Shown here one piece after another: positions 8,315 through 16,837 of a stretch of DNA of 64,000 bases. Numbering within the stretch: position 1 is the first letter of the stretch; each line of letters starts with the position of its first letter. The DNA is from Streptomyces pilosus (GTDB taxonomy: Bacteria > Actinomycetota > Actinomycetes > Streptomycetales > Streptomycetaceae): the NCBI RefSeq assembly GCF_014649835.1, contig NZ_BMTU01000004.1, positions 62,001 through 126,000 on the forward strand, in the 5' to 3' direction. The notes below the pieces were generated by a model. The model was not told the DNA's origin, made no database searches, and worked only from the letters and a program-made list of their open reading frames with translations. The position numbers were made by a program, and so were the translations under genes.

Positions 8315-9151
8315 ATGACCTCCCGGACCCCCCTCGTCATCGCCGCCTCGGCCGGTGCCTGCGCGCTCGCCCTCGGAGTGGCAGCACCCGCCGTGGCGGC
8401 CCCCGGCGCCGCTCAGGAGACGGCCATGGTGTCCGTCTTCCACGGCATCCCCGGGATGACGGTCGACGTCTACGCCAACGGCGACGAGCTGCTCAGCGAC
8501 TTCAAGCCGGGCACGGTGACCGACCCGCAGTCCCTCGACGCCGGGACCTACGACATCCAGATCTTCGAGGCGGGCCAGAGCCCCGACGGCACGCCCGCCC
8601 TCGAGAAGGAGGTGAAGGTGCCCGAGGGCGGCAACGCCACGATCGCCGCCCACCTCTCCGCCGACGGCCAGCCCCGGCTGACGGCCTTCACCAACGACGT
8701 GTCCAAGGTCGACGCCGGCAAGTCGCGGCTGACGGTCCGCCATGTCGCCGCGGCGCCCGCCGTGGACGTACGGGCCGGTGGACAGCCCGTCTTCACGGGC
8801 CTGACCAACCCGAACCAGGACAGCGCGCCGGTCGACGCGGGCACGGTCGAGGCGGACGTCGTCCTCGCCGGGACGGACACCGTGGCCATCGGACCGGCCG
8901 ACCTCGACCTCCAGGAGGGTACGAGCAACGTCGTGTACGCCTGGGGCAGCGCCGACGACAAGAACCTGGCCCTGGCGACCCAGACGTTCAGCGGCATGGA
9001 GTCGACCCCGAAGGGCGTGCACGCGGGCGGCAACGGCGCGGCCGTCGCGCCGAACGACTCCGACGCGTGGCTGGCCTGGACCGCCGCGACCGGAGCGGTC
9101 GCCGTGACCGGCGTCCTGGTGGCCCGCCGGATCGCGGGCCGGCGTGCCTGA
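8315..9151 (+). CDS. litA: Exported DUF4397 surface protein, LitA position
   Basis: 278 residues from the ATG at 8315, spaced 9 bases after AAGGG; the upstream ATG at 8306 abuts that ribosome site and is less likely. A Sec signal peptide runs through ALALGVAAPAVAAPG (cleavage near residue 30). The body is a DUF4397 repeat protein (VSVFHGIPGMTVDVYANGD, later a second half RLTVRHVAAAPAVDVRAGG), beta-rich and extracellular. The C-terminus has a membrane helix (TAATGAVAVTGVLVARR) with a basic tail, the layout of a cell-wall-sorted protein. Just before the helix lies LAWTA, one residue away from the LAxTG sortase signal. The stop overlaps the start of the sortase gene by 8 bp. Confidence 0.75.
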   Translation: MTSRTPLVIAASAGACALALGVAAPAVAAPGAAQETAMVSVFHGIPGMTVDVYANGDELLSDFKPGTVTDPQSLDAGTYDIQIFEAGQSPDGTPALEKEVKVPEGGNATIAAHLSADGQPRLTAFTNDVSKVDAGKSRLTVRHVAAAPAVDVRAGGQPVFTGLTNPNQDSAPVDAGTVEADVVLAGTDTVAIGPADLDLQEGTSNVVYAWGSADDKNLALATQTFSGMESTPKGVHAGGNGAAVAPNDSDAWLAWTAATGAVAVTGVLVARRIAGRRA

Positions 9152-9791
9152 CACCGTGCGGCGCCCGGCCGTGGCGGCTGCCGCGCTGGCAACCGCCACG
9201 GCGGCCGTCCTCGGCGTCGTCCTTCTGCCGTCGGGGACCGAAGCGGCCCCGGCGGCCGGCTTCGGCGCCGCGCCGCCGGTGCGCACGGCCGCGGTCGCCA
9301 CCGCGCCCGGTCCGGCGCGGCAGGGCACCGACCCGGTGCGGGAGGCACCGCCCGAGCGGGTCCGGGTGGCCGGCATCGGTCTCGACGCCCGGGTCGAGGC
9401 CGTCGGTGTGAACCCGGGGGGCGACATGACCGTCCCCGACGACCCCGCGGTGGCCGGCTGGTACCGCTACGGCCCGGCCCCCGGCAGTCCCCAGGGATCG
9501 GCCGTGCTCGTGGGGCACGTCGACAGCGACACGGGGGACCTGGGCGAGTTCGCCGCGCTCCGCGAGGTGTCCCGGGGCGAGACCGTCGAAGTGCGGCGGG
9601 CGGGGGCGGATCCCGCGGTCTACCGCGTCGTCGCGCGCACCACCGTCCCGAAGGACGAGCTGCCGCCGTCCGTCTTCAGCCGGACGGGCGCCCCGGTCCT
9701 CACGCTGATCACCTGCGCCCCGCCGTTCGAGCCCGAACGGGGAGGCTACACGGCGAACCTCGTCGTCACCGCGGAGCCGGTGAACGGCTGA
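9144..9791 (+). CDS. litB: Class F-like sortase, LitB position
   Basis: 215 residues with a GTG start inside the end of litA. The N-terminal hydrophobic segment (AAALATATAAVLGVVLLPS) acts as signal or anchor. The sortase fold is clear: GSAVLVGHVDS carries the catalytic His near residue 126, LITCAPP the catalytic Cys near residue 190, and a downstream Arg in EPERGGYTANLVV could complete the triad. Class F sortases are often paired with a DUF4397 protein in actinobacteria. Here the pair follows a light-dependent sigma factor, so expression is probably light-induced. Whether LitA is the substrate is untested. Confidence 0.8.
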   Translation: MPDTVRRPAVAAAALATATAAVLGVVLLPSGTEAAPAAGFGAAPPVRTAAVATAPGPARQGTDPVREAPPERVRVAGIGLDARVEAVGVNPGGDMTVPDDPAVAGWYRYGPAPGSPQGSAVLVGHVDSDTGDLGEFAALREVSRGETVEVRRAGADPAVYRVVARTTVPKDELPPSVFSRTGAPVLTLITCAPPFEPERGGYTANLVVTAEPVNG

Positions 9792-9860
9792 CGGCACCGT
9801 TGGTGAGTCCGACCAGGCCGTACCCGCCGCGGTACGGCACCCGAGACCCCGGAGGTCGCG

Positions 9861-10343
9861 GTGGACCATGTGGATCCGGCGCACTTGGTGGAACTGGCGC
9901 TCGGTCATGCGACCGGTGACGAGGACGACGCCGGCGCCTGGCGGCACATCGCCGTGTGCCCGCGCTGCCGGGAGGAGCTGAGGCGTACGGCCCGCGTGGT
10001 GAGGTCGGCGCGCGGCGCCGAGGGAGCGGACCTGCCGGCCGCTCCGCCCGACCGTGTCTGGCAGCGGATCGTCGGGGAACTGTCGCACGGGACCACCGCA
10101 CCCCCGCGCCCCGGAGGGCGGTCCGCGGGCGGCACCGCGTGCGCGGGGCCGGGCACGCGGCCGCCCGGCACCGGCGGGTGGGCGGGGCTGCTCGCGCTCC
10201 TCCTCGTCGCCGGTGCCGTCCTGCTGCGCCGGTTCAGGAGCCGGCGTTCCGCAGCCGCGCCGCGAGGGACTCGACGGCCGCCGGGTTGCGGGGGCTCTCC
10301 ACGAGGTCGGCGTGGTCGAGGACGACGATCCGGTCGTTCCTGA
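9861..10343 (+). CDS. Zinc-finger anti-sigma-like membrane protein
   Basis: 160 residues; the GTG at 9861 follows GGAGG at 9851. The motif HIAVCPRCREEL near residues 33-44 is the His-x3-Cys-x2-Cys zinc site of ZAS-type anti-sigma factors, and a single helix (GWAGLLALLLVAGAVLL) lies near residues 105-121, followed by an unusually long Arg/Gly tail. The last ~110 bp overlap a decayed gene on the other strand, so the natural C-terminus was probably lost and replaced by read-through. It lies 69 bp after litB, in the same direction as litS, so LitS is a plausible partner, but no test of that is visible in sequence. Confidence 0.7.
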   Translation: MDHVDPAHLVELALGHATGDEDDAGAWRHIAVCPRCREELRRTARVVRSARGAEGADLPAAPPDRVWQRIVGELSHGTTAPPRPGGRSAGGTACAGPGTRPPGTGGWAGLLALLLVAGAVLLRRFRSRRSAAAPRGTRRPPGCGGSPRGRRGRGRRSGRS

Positions 10344-10405
10344 CCGCGGAGACGTTCGCGAGCGGCTCGTAGGACTTGAGAAAGGCGCGCTTTCTGTTCC
10401 GCGGT
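10234..10405 (-). pseudogene. C-terminal remnant of an iron-siderophore-type ABC binding protein
   Basis: The 3' end encodes RAFLKSYEPLANVSAV, then RNDRIVVLDHADLVESPRN and PAAVESLAARL, the characteristic last 50 residues of FecB/BtuF-like periplasmic binding proteins. The preceding residues DVTAEQK, also typical of the family, are in a different frame; one extra A near 10390-10392 (CAGAAAGCG instead of CAGAAGCG) explains the switch. Nothing upstream of that matches the family, so most of the gene is gone. It ends tail to tail inside the anti-sigma-like gene. Confidence 0.7.
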
Positions 10406-10821
10406 GACGTCCCCCGCGTCGGGCCGTGCGCCTGGCGGGGTCGTGGGGGCGGCTCCGGGCGCGGTGCGCCGTCCACGGCGATCGTCGGGAGCTTCGCGAC
10501 CGTGGGTGATCGGGTTCGCGGATCCCTCCCGGGGGATCCGCCCACCGTTGCGGGTCAGCGCCGGACTTCGACCTGACTTCCCCCACGAGGCGCTCGCGGC
10601 ACTCGGCTGCGCCGGTCGTTCAGTCCCCGCCCTCGGGGGCCGGGTGCCCGCCGAGCGGGACGCGGTGGTGCGGGGGGGGGAGGGCTCCCCGGGAGATGGC
10701 AGCATGCGGCGTCCGCCTTCCCCGGGGTGTCCGCGCCCCGGGCGGTATGCTCGCCGCCGTGCCCGCGGCTCCCGGCCTCTCGTCGAGCCGTTCGACGACC
10801 GAGAGCAGTGAGAAGAACACC
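10406..10821. other. Gene-free stretch before cobH
   Basis: 416 bp of GC-rich DNA with no frame carrying recognisable protein. I looked for a cobalamin riboswitch ahead of cobH and did not find the conserved B12 box (GCCACTG) or its usual surroundings. A G9 run lies at about 10672-10680. Confidence 0.5.
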
Positions 10822-11454
10822 GTGACGACGTACGCCTACGAGAAGGACGGAGCGGCCATCTACCGCCAGTCCTTCGCCACCATCCGCGCGGAGGCGGACC
10901 TCGCGGGCCTGCCCGCCGACGTCAGCCGGGTCGCGGTCCGGATGATCCACGCCTGCGGCATGGTCGACCTCGTGCGCGACCTGTCCTTCTCCCCCGGTGT
11001 CGTCGCCCGCGCCCGCGAGGCGCTGCACGCCGGGGCGCCCGTCCTCTGCGACGTGCAGATGGTGGCCAGCGGTGTGACCCGCGGGCGGCTGCCCGCCGGC
11101 AACGACGTGCTGTGCACCCTCTCCGATCCGGCCGTGCCGGAGCTGGCGGCCGAGCTGGGCACCACCCGCAGCGCCGCGGCGGTGGAGCTGTGGCGCGACC
11201 GTCTCGACGGTGCCGTGGTCGCCGTCGGCAACGCGCCCACCGCGCTCTTCCGTCTCCTGGAGATGATCGGGGAGGGGGCTCCCCGTCCGGCGGCCGTCAT
11301 CGGCGTTCCCGTCGGTTTCGTCGGCGCCGCCGAGTCGAAGGACGCGCTGGCCGCGCACCCGTCCGGGCTGGAGCACCTGGTGGTGCGGGGCCGCCGCGGC
11401 GGCAGCGCCATCGCCGCCGCCGCGGTCAACGCGATCGCGAGCGAGCAGGAGTGA
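10822..11454 (+). CDS. cobH: Precorrin-8X methylmutase
   Basis: 210 residues, GTG start after an AG-rich leader (a longer in-frame N-terminus exists but is not conserved). The family core is visible: [13 protein letters not shown] near residue 10, [15 protein letters not shown] near residue 37 with the catalytic His that drives the 1,5-methyl shift, [14 protein letters not shown] near residue 136, and [10 protein letters not shown], which ends the fold. It converts precorrin-8X to hydrogenobyrinate in cobalamin ring synthesis. It converges with cobK, separated by a hairpin. Confidence 0.95.
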   Translation: MTTYAYEKDGAAIYRQSFATIRAEADLAGLPADVSRVAVRMIHACGMVDLVRDLSFSPGVVARAREALHAGAPVLCDVQMVASGVTRGRLPAGNDVLCTLSDPAVPELAAELGTTRSAAAVELWRDRLDGAVVAVGNAPTALFRLLEMIGEGAPRPAAVIGVPVGFVGAAESKDALAAHPSGLEHLVVRGRRGGSAIAAAAVNAIASEQE

Positions 11455-11487
11455 ACGGCGAGCCGTACGGGGTGAGGGAGCCGGGAG

Positions 11488-11521
11488 CGTCCCGCCGTCG
11501 TCCGGCGGCGTGAGCGGGACG
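11488..11521. terminator. Nested hairpin between cobH and cobK
   Basis: CGTCCCGC at 11488-11495 pairs with GCGGGACG at 11514-11521, and the sequence between them holds an inner stem (CGCCG with CGGCG). The two flanking genes converge here, so it can stop transcription from both sides. Confidence 0.55.
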
Positions 11522-11526
11522 TCGGT

Positions 11527-12297
11527 TCAGCCGCCGTCCGGGAGCGGCCGCCGCGCGTGCGCGTCCCGCACCCACCGGAGCGCCTGCTCGGGCCCGGCCA
11601 CCGCGCGCACCCCCGCGGGAACCGGCGGCCGGCGCACCAGGACCACCGGCAGTCCCGCCTCGCGGGCGGCCGTCAGCTTCGGCGCGGTGGCCGCGCCTCC
11701 GCTGTCCTTGGTGACGAGGACGTCGATGCGATGGCGGCGCAGCACCTCCCGTTCCCCGTCGAGGGTGAACGGGCCGCGGTCGAGCAGCGTCTCCATGCGC
11801 GCCGGGTGCGGGCCCGCGGGGGCGTCCACGGACCGTACGAGGAACCACTGGTCGCGCAGCTCCGCGAAGGCCGCGAGGTCCTTCCTGCCGGTGGTCAGGA
11901 ACACCCGCCGGCCCAGCCCGGGCAGCAGCGCCGCGGCCTCCTCCGGGGAGCCCGCCTCGTGCCAGCGGTCCCCCTCGACGGGCACCCAGCCGGGGCGGCG
12001 CAGCGCGAGCAGGGGAACATGGGCGGTGGCGGCGGCCCGCGCCGCGTTGTGGCTGATGGTGCCGGCGAAGGGATGGGTGGCGTCGATGAGCAGGTCCGCC
12101 CCGTGCTCGCGCAGCCAGCCGGCGAGCCCGTCGGCACCCCCGAAGCCGCCCACGCGCGCCTCGCCGGACGGCAGCCGGGGCGCGGCCACCCGGCCGGCCA
12201 GCGAGTTCGTCACGCGCAGCCCCGGCAGGGCGTCGGCGGCCAGCAGTTCCGCGAGACGGCGGGCTTCCGCCGTCCCGCCCAGGATCAGCACGTGCAC
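11527..12297 (-). CDS. cobK: Precorrin-6A reductase
   Basis: 256 residues with a GTG start at 12297. The N-terminal HVLILGGTAEARRLAELL is the hallmark of CobK/CbiJ, an NAD(P)H reductase with a modified Rossmann fold. LIDATHPFAGTISHNA near residue 82 and LTTGRKDLAAFAEL near residue 140 are further family blocks, and VTKDSGGAATAPKLTAARE near residue 207 closes the C-terminal lobe. It reduces precorrin-6A to dihydro-precorrin-6A, the substrate for CobL. It is divergent from cbiD with 45 bp between the starts. Confidence 0.95.
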   Translation of the reverse strand: MHVLILGGTAEARRLAELLAADALPGLRVTNSLAGRVAAPRLPSGEARVGGFGGADGLAGWLREHGADLLIDATHPFAGTISHNAARAAATAHVPLLALRRPGWVPVEGDRWHEAGSPEEAAALLPGLGRRVFLTTGRKDLAAFAELRDQWFLVRSVDAPAGPHPARMETLLDRGPFTLDGEREVLRRHRIDVLVTKDSGGAATAPKLTAAREAGLPVVLVRRPPVPAGVRAVAGPEQALRWVRDAHARRPLPDGG

Positions 12298-12342
12298 GGC
12301 GGATCCGTTCCCTTCATCCGGTTCCCTCTTCCCGAGCGAGGC

Positions 12343-13461
12343 ATGAGCAGCGAGGCCAAGGGCGGTCGCAGCGCCCAACTCAAGCACACCGGTCTGCGGC
12401 CCGGCTGGACCACCGGCGCCTGCGCGACCGCCGCCACGACAGCCGCGTACACCGCGCTGCTGACCGGCCGGTTCCCCGATCCGGTGACCATCGCGCTGCC
12501 CAAGGGGCAGACTCCGTCGTTCGCGCTCGCGGTGGAGGAGCTGACCGGCGCGTACGCCATGGCGGGCATCGTGAAGGACGCCGGTGACGATCCCGACGTC
12601 ACGCACGGGGCGCTGGTCCGGGCGACGGTGCGGCGGCTGCCGGCCGGGAGCGGAGTCGTCTTCAGGGCGGGGCCGGGGGTGGGTACGGTCACCCGGCCCG
12701 GTCTGCCGCTGCCGGTGGGCGAACCCGCCGTCAATCCCGTCCCGCGGCAGATGATGCGCGACCACGTGGCCCGCGTCGCCGAGCGGTACGGAGGCACCGG
12801 GGACGTCGAGATCACCCTCGGCGTCGACCACGGCGAGGAGATCGCCCGCTCCACCTGGAACCCCCGGCTCGGCATCCTCGGCGGTCTGTCGATCCTCGGC
12901 ACCACCGGGGTCGTCGTGCCCTACTCGTGCTCGGCGTGGATCGACTCGATCCGGCGCGGGGTGGACGTGGCGCGGGCGGCGGGCCGCACGCACGTCGCCG
13001 GGTGCACCGGCTCGACGTCGGAGAGGACGGTCGTCGCCGAGTACGGTCTGCCCGAGGACGCCCTGCTGGACATGGGTGACTTCGCGGGCGCCGTGCTGAA
13101 GTACGTGCGCCGTCACCCCGTGGACCGCCTGACCGTCTGCGGGGGTTTCGCCAAGCTCTCCAAGCTCGCGGCCGGCCACCTCGACCTGCACTCGGCCCGC
13201 TCGCAGGTCGACCGGGGGTTCCTCGCAGGACTGGCACGGCGCGGCGGCGCGGACGAGGCGCTGGCCGCCCGGGTCGCGGAGGCCGAGACCGGTCTCGCCG
13301 CGCTGCGGCTGTGCCGGGCGGCGGGGGTGCCGCTGGGCGACCTGGTCGCGGTGGCGGCGCGCGACGAGGCCCTGGCCGTGCTGCGCGGGGCGCCCGTCGC
13401 GGTGGACGTGATCTGCATCGACCGGGCGGGGGCGGTGGTGGGCCGCAGCGCGGTGGCCTGA
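12343..13461 (+). CDS. cbiD: Cobalt-precorrin-5B C1-methyltransferase
   Basis: 372 residues. The opening LRPGWTTGACATAATTAA (from about residue 18) is the CbiD signature, with the later blocks VKDAGDDPDVTHGA, LGILGGLSILGTTGVVVPYSCSAWIDSI, and GGFAKLSKLAAGHLDLHS. CbiD methylates C1 during ring contraction and is normally part of the anaerobic route; its co-location with aerobic-type CobH/CobK/CobL names simply reflects the mixed nomenclature of actinomycete cob sets. It converges with cobL. Confidence 0.93.
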   Translation: MSSEAKGGRSAQLKHTGLRPGWTTGACATAATTAAYTALLTGRFPDPVTIALPKGQTPSFALAVEELTGAYAMAGIVKDAGDDPDVTHGALVRATVRRLPAGSGVVFRAGPGVGTVTRPGLPLPVGEPAVNPVPRQMMRDHVARVAERYGGTGDVEITLGVDHGEEIARSTWNPRLGILGGLSILGTTGVVVPYSCSAWIDSIRRGVDVARAAGRTHVAGCTGSTSERTVVAEYGLPEDALLDMGDFAGAVLKYVRRHPVDRLTVCGGFAKLSKLAAGHLDLHSARSQVDRGFLAGLARRGGADEALAARVAEAETGLAALRLCRAAGVPLGDLVAVAARDEALAVLRGAPVAVDVICIDRAGAVVGRSAVA

Positions 13462-13474
13462 GCAGCGGTCTCCC

Positions 13475-13492
13475 GGTGCCGGGCCCGGCACC
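13475..13492. terminator. Perfect palindrome between cbiD and cobL
   Basis: GGTGCCGGGCCCGGCACC is an 18-base perfect palindrome in the 34-bp gap between two converging genes. Hairpin termination is likely, although no U-tract follows, as is usual in Streptomyces. Confidence 0.5.
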
Positions 13493-13495
13493 TGA

Positions 13496-14749
13496 TCAGG
13501 CCGGCGCGGAGGGCTTCTCGGCGGCCCACTGGGTCACGGGCATCGCCTGCCGCCACCCGGTGAAGCCGCCGACGGGCACGGCGTGCGTCACGGCCAGCCG
13601 CACCAGTTCACCGCCGTACCGGCGGTGGGCGTCGGCCAGCAGTGCCTCGGACTCCAGGGTCACGGTGTTGGCGACCAGCCGCCCGCCCGCGGGGAGCGCC
13701 TGCCAGCAGGCGTCCAGCAGTCCGGGTTCGGTGAGCCCGCCGCCGATGAACACGGCGTCCGGCCGGTCGAGTCCGGCGAGGACACCGGGCGCGGTGCCGG
13801 TCACCACCCGCAGCCCCGGCACACCGAGCCGGTCGGCGTTGCGGGTGATGCGTGCCGCCCGCCCGGGGTCGCGTTCGACGGAGACCGCCCTGCACGACGG
13901 GTGGGCGCGCATCCACTCCACGGCGACGGAACCGGAGCCCCCGCCGACGTCCCACAGCAGTTCGCCGGGGGCGGGGGCGAGCACACCGAGGGTGGCGGCG
14001 CGGACGTGCCGCTTGGTGAGCTGTCCGTCGTGCTCGTACGCCGCGTCCGGCAGCCCGGGCACGGCGCCGACGCGGAGGGCGCCGGGTGCGCGGCGGCAGT
14101 CGACGGCGACGACGTTGAGCGGGTCGCCCGGCGGGTACGGCACCGGCCAGTCGTCGGCGGTGACCGCCTCGGCCGTCCGCTCCCCGGCGCCGCCGAGCTG
14201 CTCCAGGACCCGTATCCGGCTCGGCCCGAAGCCCCGGTCGCGCAGCAGGGCGGCGACGTCGGCGGGGGTGGTGGCGTCCGCGCTGAGCACCAGCAGACGC
14301 CGGCCGTGGTGCAGGGCGGCGGCGAGGCGGGCGGTGGGACGGCCCACGAGCGTGACGACCTCGACGTCCTCCAGCGGCCAGCCGAGGCGGGCGCAGGCCA
14401 GGGAGACGGACGAGGGGTGCGGCAGCACGTGCACCGAGCCGGGGCCGAGGACCTCGGTGAGCGCGCGCCCGATGCCGTAGAACATGGGGTCGCCGCTGGC
14501 CAGCACGGCGATGCGGCGGCCGGCGTGCGCGGCGAGCACCCCGGGGACCGCGGGCCGCAGGGGCGAGGGCCAGGTCACCCGCTCCGCTCCGCACCCGGGC
14601 GGCAGCAGCGCCAGCTGGCGCGGGCCGCCGATCACGACCTGCGCGTCGAGCAGGGCGGCCCGCGAGGCGTCCGGGACGCCCTCCCACCCGTCGGCGCCGA
14701 TCCCGACGACGGTCACGGCTGCGGTCGGGGTGGATCGGGCGGCATGCAC
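13496..14749 (-). CDS. cobL: Precorrin-6Y C5,15-methyltransferase (decarboxylating)
   Basis: 417 residues, GTG start. It is a fusion of two domains: CbiE-like (about 10-205; VTVVGIGADGWEGV, VLASGDPMFYGIG, PHPSSVSLACARLGWP) and CbiT-like (about 230-400; LTKRHVRAATLGVL then DVGGGSGSVAVEWMR, the SAM-binding loop). The fused protein methylates C5 and C15 and decarboxylates the C12 acetate chain. It lies 110 bp downstream of the ABC transporter gene on the same strand, a gap with room for its own promoter. Confidence 0.95.
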   Translation of the reverse strand: MHAARSTPTAAVTVVGIGADGWEGVPDASRAALLDAQVVIGGPRQLALLPPGCGAERVTWPSPLRPAVPGVLAAHAGRRIAVLASGDPMFYGIGRALTEVLGPGSVHVLPHPSSVSLACARLGWPLEDVEVVTLVGRPTARLAAALHHGRRLLVLSADATTPADVAALLRDRGFGPSRIRVLEQLGGAGERTAEAVTADDWPVPYPPGDPLNVVAVDCRRAPGALRVGAVPGLPDAAYEHDGQLTKRHVRAATLGVLAPAPGELLWDVGGGSGSVAVEWMRAHPSCRAVSVERDPGRAARITRNADRLGVPGLRVVTGTAPGVLAGLDRPDAVFIGGGLTEPGLLDACWQALPAGGRLVANTVTLESEALLADAHRRYGGELVRLAVTHAVPVGGFTGWRQAMPVTQWAAEKPSAPA

Positions 14750-14859
14750 GGCTCAGTACCTCGAGTTCGGAAGGATCTTCGGGAGGCACTGTACGGGGCG
14801 GTGGCGGGAGCGGTGCGGGTCGGGTGCGCGCCGTCGAGGTTGTCCGGAAAGCGCTTCGC

Positions 14860-16837
14860 TCATGTGGGGCCCGTGCTCGTACGGGCGTGCGGGACCGGGT
14901 CCACGGCCGCCACCCCGGCCCCTTCGGTGCTCCCGGCCCTCCCCGCGTTCTCCGCCTTCTCCGTGCCCTGCGTGCCCTCCTTGTTCTCCGTGTCCTCCAT
15001 GCTCTCCGTGCTCTCCGTGCTCTCCGTGCTCTCCGTGCTCTCCGTGCTCTCGCCGAGGAAGCCGCCCGACTGGTGCCGCCACAGCTTGGCGTAGGCGCCG
15101 TCCGCCGCGAGGAGTTCCCCGTGGCTGCCCTGCTCGACGACGCGTCCGCGGTCGAGGACGACGAGGCGGTCCATGCCGGCGACGGTGCTCAGCCGGTGCG
15201 CGACCACGAGAGCGGTGCGCCCCTCCATCAGCCGCCACAGGGCGTCCTGGACGAGGAGTTCGCTCTCCGAGTCCAGGGCGCTCGTCGCCTCGTCGAGCAG
15301 CAGGACCGGGGCGTCGCGCAGGATCGCCCGGGCGAGGGCGACGCGCTGGCGCTGACCGCCCGACAGCTTGACGCCCCGCTCCCCCACCAGGGTGGCGAAG
15401 CCGTCGGGGAGCTGGCCGGCGAACTCCGTGACGTGCGCGGCCGCGGCCGCCGCGTGGATCTCCGCGTCGGTGGCGCCGGGCCGGGCGAAGGCGATGTTGT
15501 CTCGCAGGCTGCGGTGGAACATGGCGGGTTCCTGCGGGACGTAGGCGATCAGGGAGCGCAGGTCGCCCTGGCGCAGCCGACTGATGTCCTGCCCCCCGAT
15601 GAGGATGCGTCCCGCGTCGATGTCCGACATCCGCAGCAGGAGCCGGGTGAGCGTGGTCTTGCCGCCGCCGGACCTGCCCACCAGCCCGACCCGGGCACCC
15701 GCGGGCACGTCCAGGTCGAGCCCCCGGAAGATGGGCTCCGCCCCCGCGTGGGCGAAGGTCACGGCCTCGAAGCGGACGCCGGTGTCGCGCGGCGCGAGCG
15801 GTTCGGGTTCCGCCGGGTCGAGCACGGTGGGTGGGTCGAGGAGCAGCTCCGTGAACTGCGCGGCCTCGGTCATCGAGCTCTCCAGACGCCGGTAGATCTG
15901 GTTGAACTCGAACATGATCTGGGTGGCGTTGGAGTAGTAGGTGAAGGCGACGACGATCTCCTCGACACCCTGGCCCGCGCCGCCGAAGGCGACGGCGACC
16001 AGCAGGCCCAGCACGTTGGTCAGCACGGACATGGGGGCGATCAGGACGTCGACGCGCAGGTTGCCGTAGTCCCAGGACCTCAGCATCAGGCGCCGGGAGT
16101 CGGCGACGCGGTCGCGGTGTTCGTCCGCCTCCCGTCGCTCGGCCGCGAACGCCCGGATGGTCTCCATGTTGGTGAGGCTGTCGGCGACGTGCCCGGAGAC
16201 GCGGGCGATCGCCGCCTCGCGCTGGTCGACGAGCCGCTGCCGGCGGCGGATCAGCGGTGTCGCGGCCACCACGGTCAGCGCGATCATCAACAACAGGCCC
16301 GCGACCAGCATCGGTTCGTAGCTCCACAGCACCACGGCACCGAACGCCAGCGGCACGAGACTGCCCACGATCCGGTACGTCAGCGTGTCGACGAAGTCCT
16401 CGAACCGCTTGCCGAAGCTGAGCACCCGCTTGGTCAGGGAGCCGGCGAAGTTGTCGTGGAAGAACGCCGCGTCCTTGGCGAGGAGTTCGTCCATGCCGCT
16501 CACGTACAGGTGCTCCATGCCGAGGGCGTCCACACGGTTCAGGCAGTGCAGCCCGATCCGCCACAGCACCTCGGCGAGCAGCAGCACCGCACCGAAGGCC
16601 AGCACGTACGGCAGCGCCGAGTCGAGGGTGAGGCCCCCGTCGTCGGCGGCCTGGCCCGCCAGTTTGGCGATCAGCAGGGGGGCCACGTACCGGATGCCGA
16701 TGTTGCCCACGGCCGGCAGCAGCAGGGCGGGCAGGGCGAGGGCGCGCAGGCGCAGGAGTTCACTGCCGTAACGTCGCAGTGCCAGGACGACCGCGCCCCT
16801 GCCCGGCGCCGGCCCGCTGGTGTCTGTTGTCCCCATC
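14860..16837 (-). CDS. ABC exporter half-transporter (membrane and ATPase domains fused)
   Basis: 658 residues from the ATG at 16837 (GGGAG upstream). Residues ~20-320 hold about six membrane helices of an ABC type-1 exporter; the C-terminal half is the ATPase: Walker A GRSGGGKTTL, signature LSGGQRQRVALARAIL, Walker B VLLLDEATSALD. It probably works as a homodimer, exporting an unknown small molecule or peptide; no partner half-transporter is adjacent. The last ~70 residues after the ATPase are unusual: five consecutive Ser-Thr-Glu units, then an acidic Thr/Glu/Gly-rich tail, encoded by a 9-bp tandem repeat. Confidence 0.9.
15001..15045. repeat. Five perfect 9-bp tandem repeats inside the ABC transporter gene
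   Basis: The unit gctctccgt is repeated five times without change, with degenerate copies on both sides (14940-15055). On the coding strand it reads Ser-Thr-Glu. Copy-number change by slippage would keep the frame. Confidence 0.9.

Noticed and set aside
8126..9427. 433-codon minus-strand frame across litA/litB
   Set aside because: Antisense shadow; the + strand has the signal peptide, DUF4397 and sortase motifs.
10600..10821. Cobalamin riboswitch ahead of cobH
   Set aside because: No B12 box or the long conserved core was found; the region ahead of cobL at 14750-14859 is also too short and lacks it.
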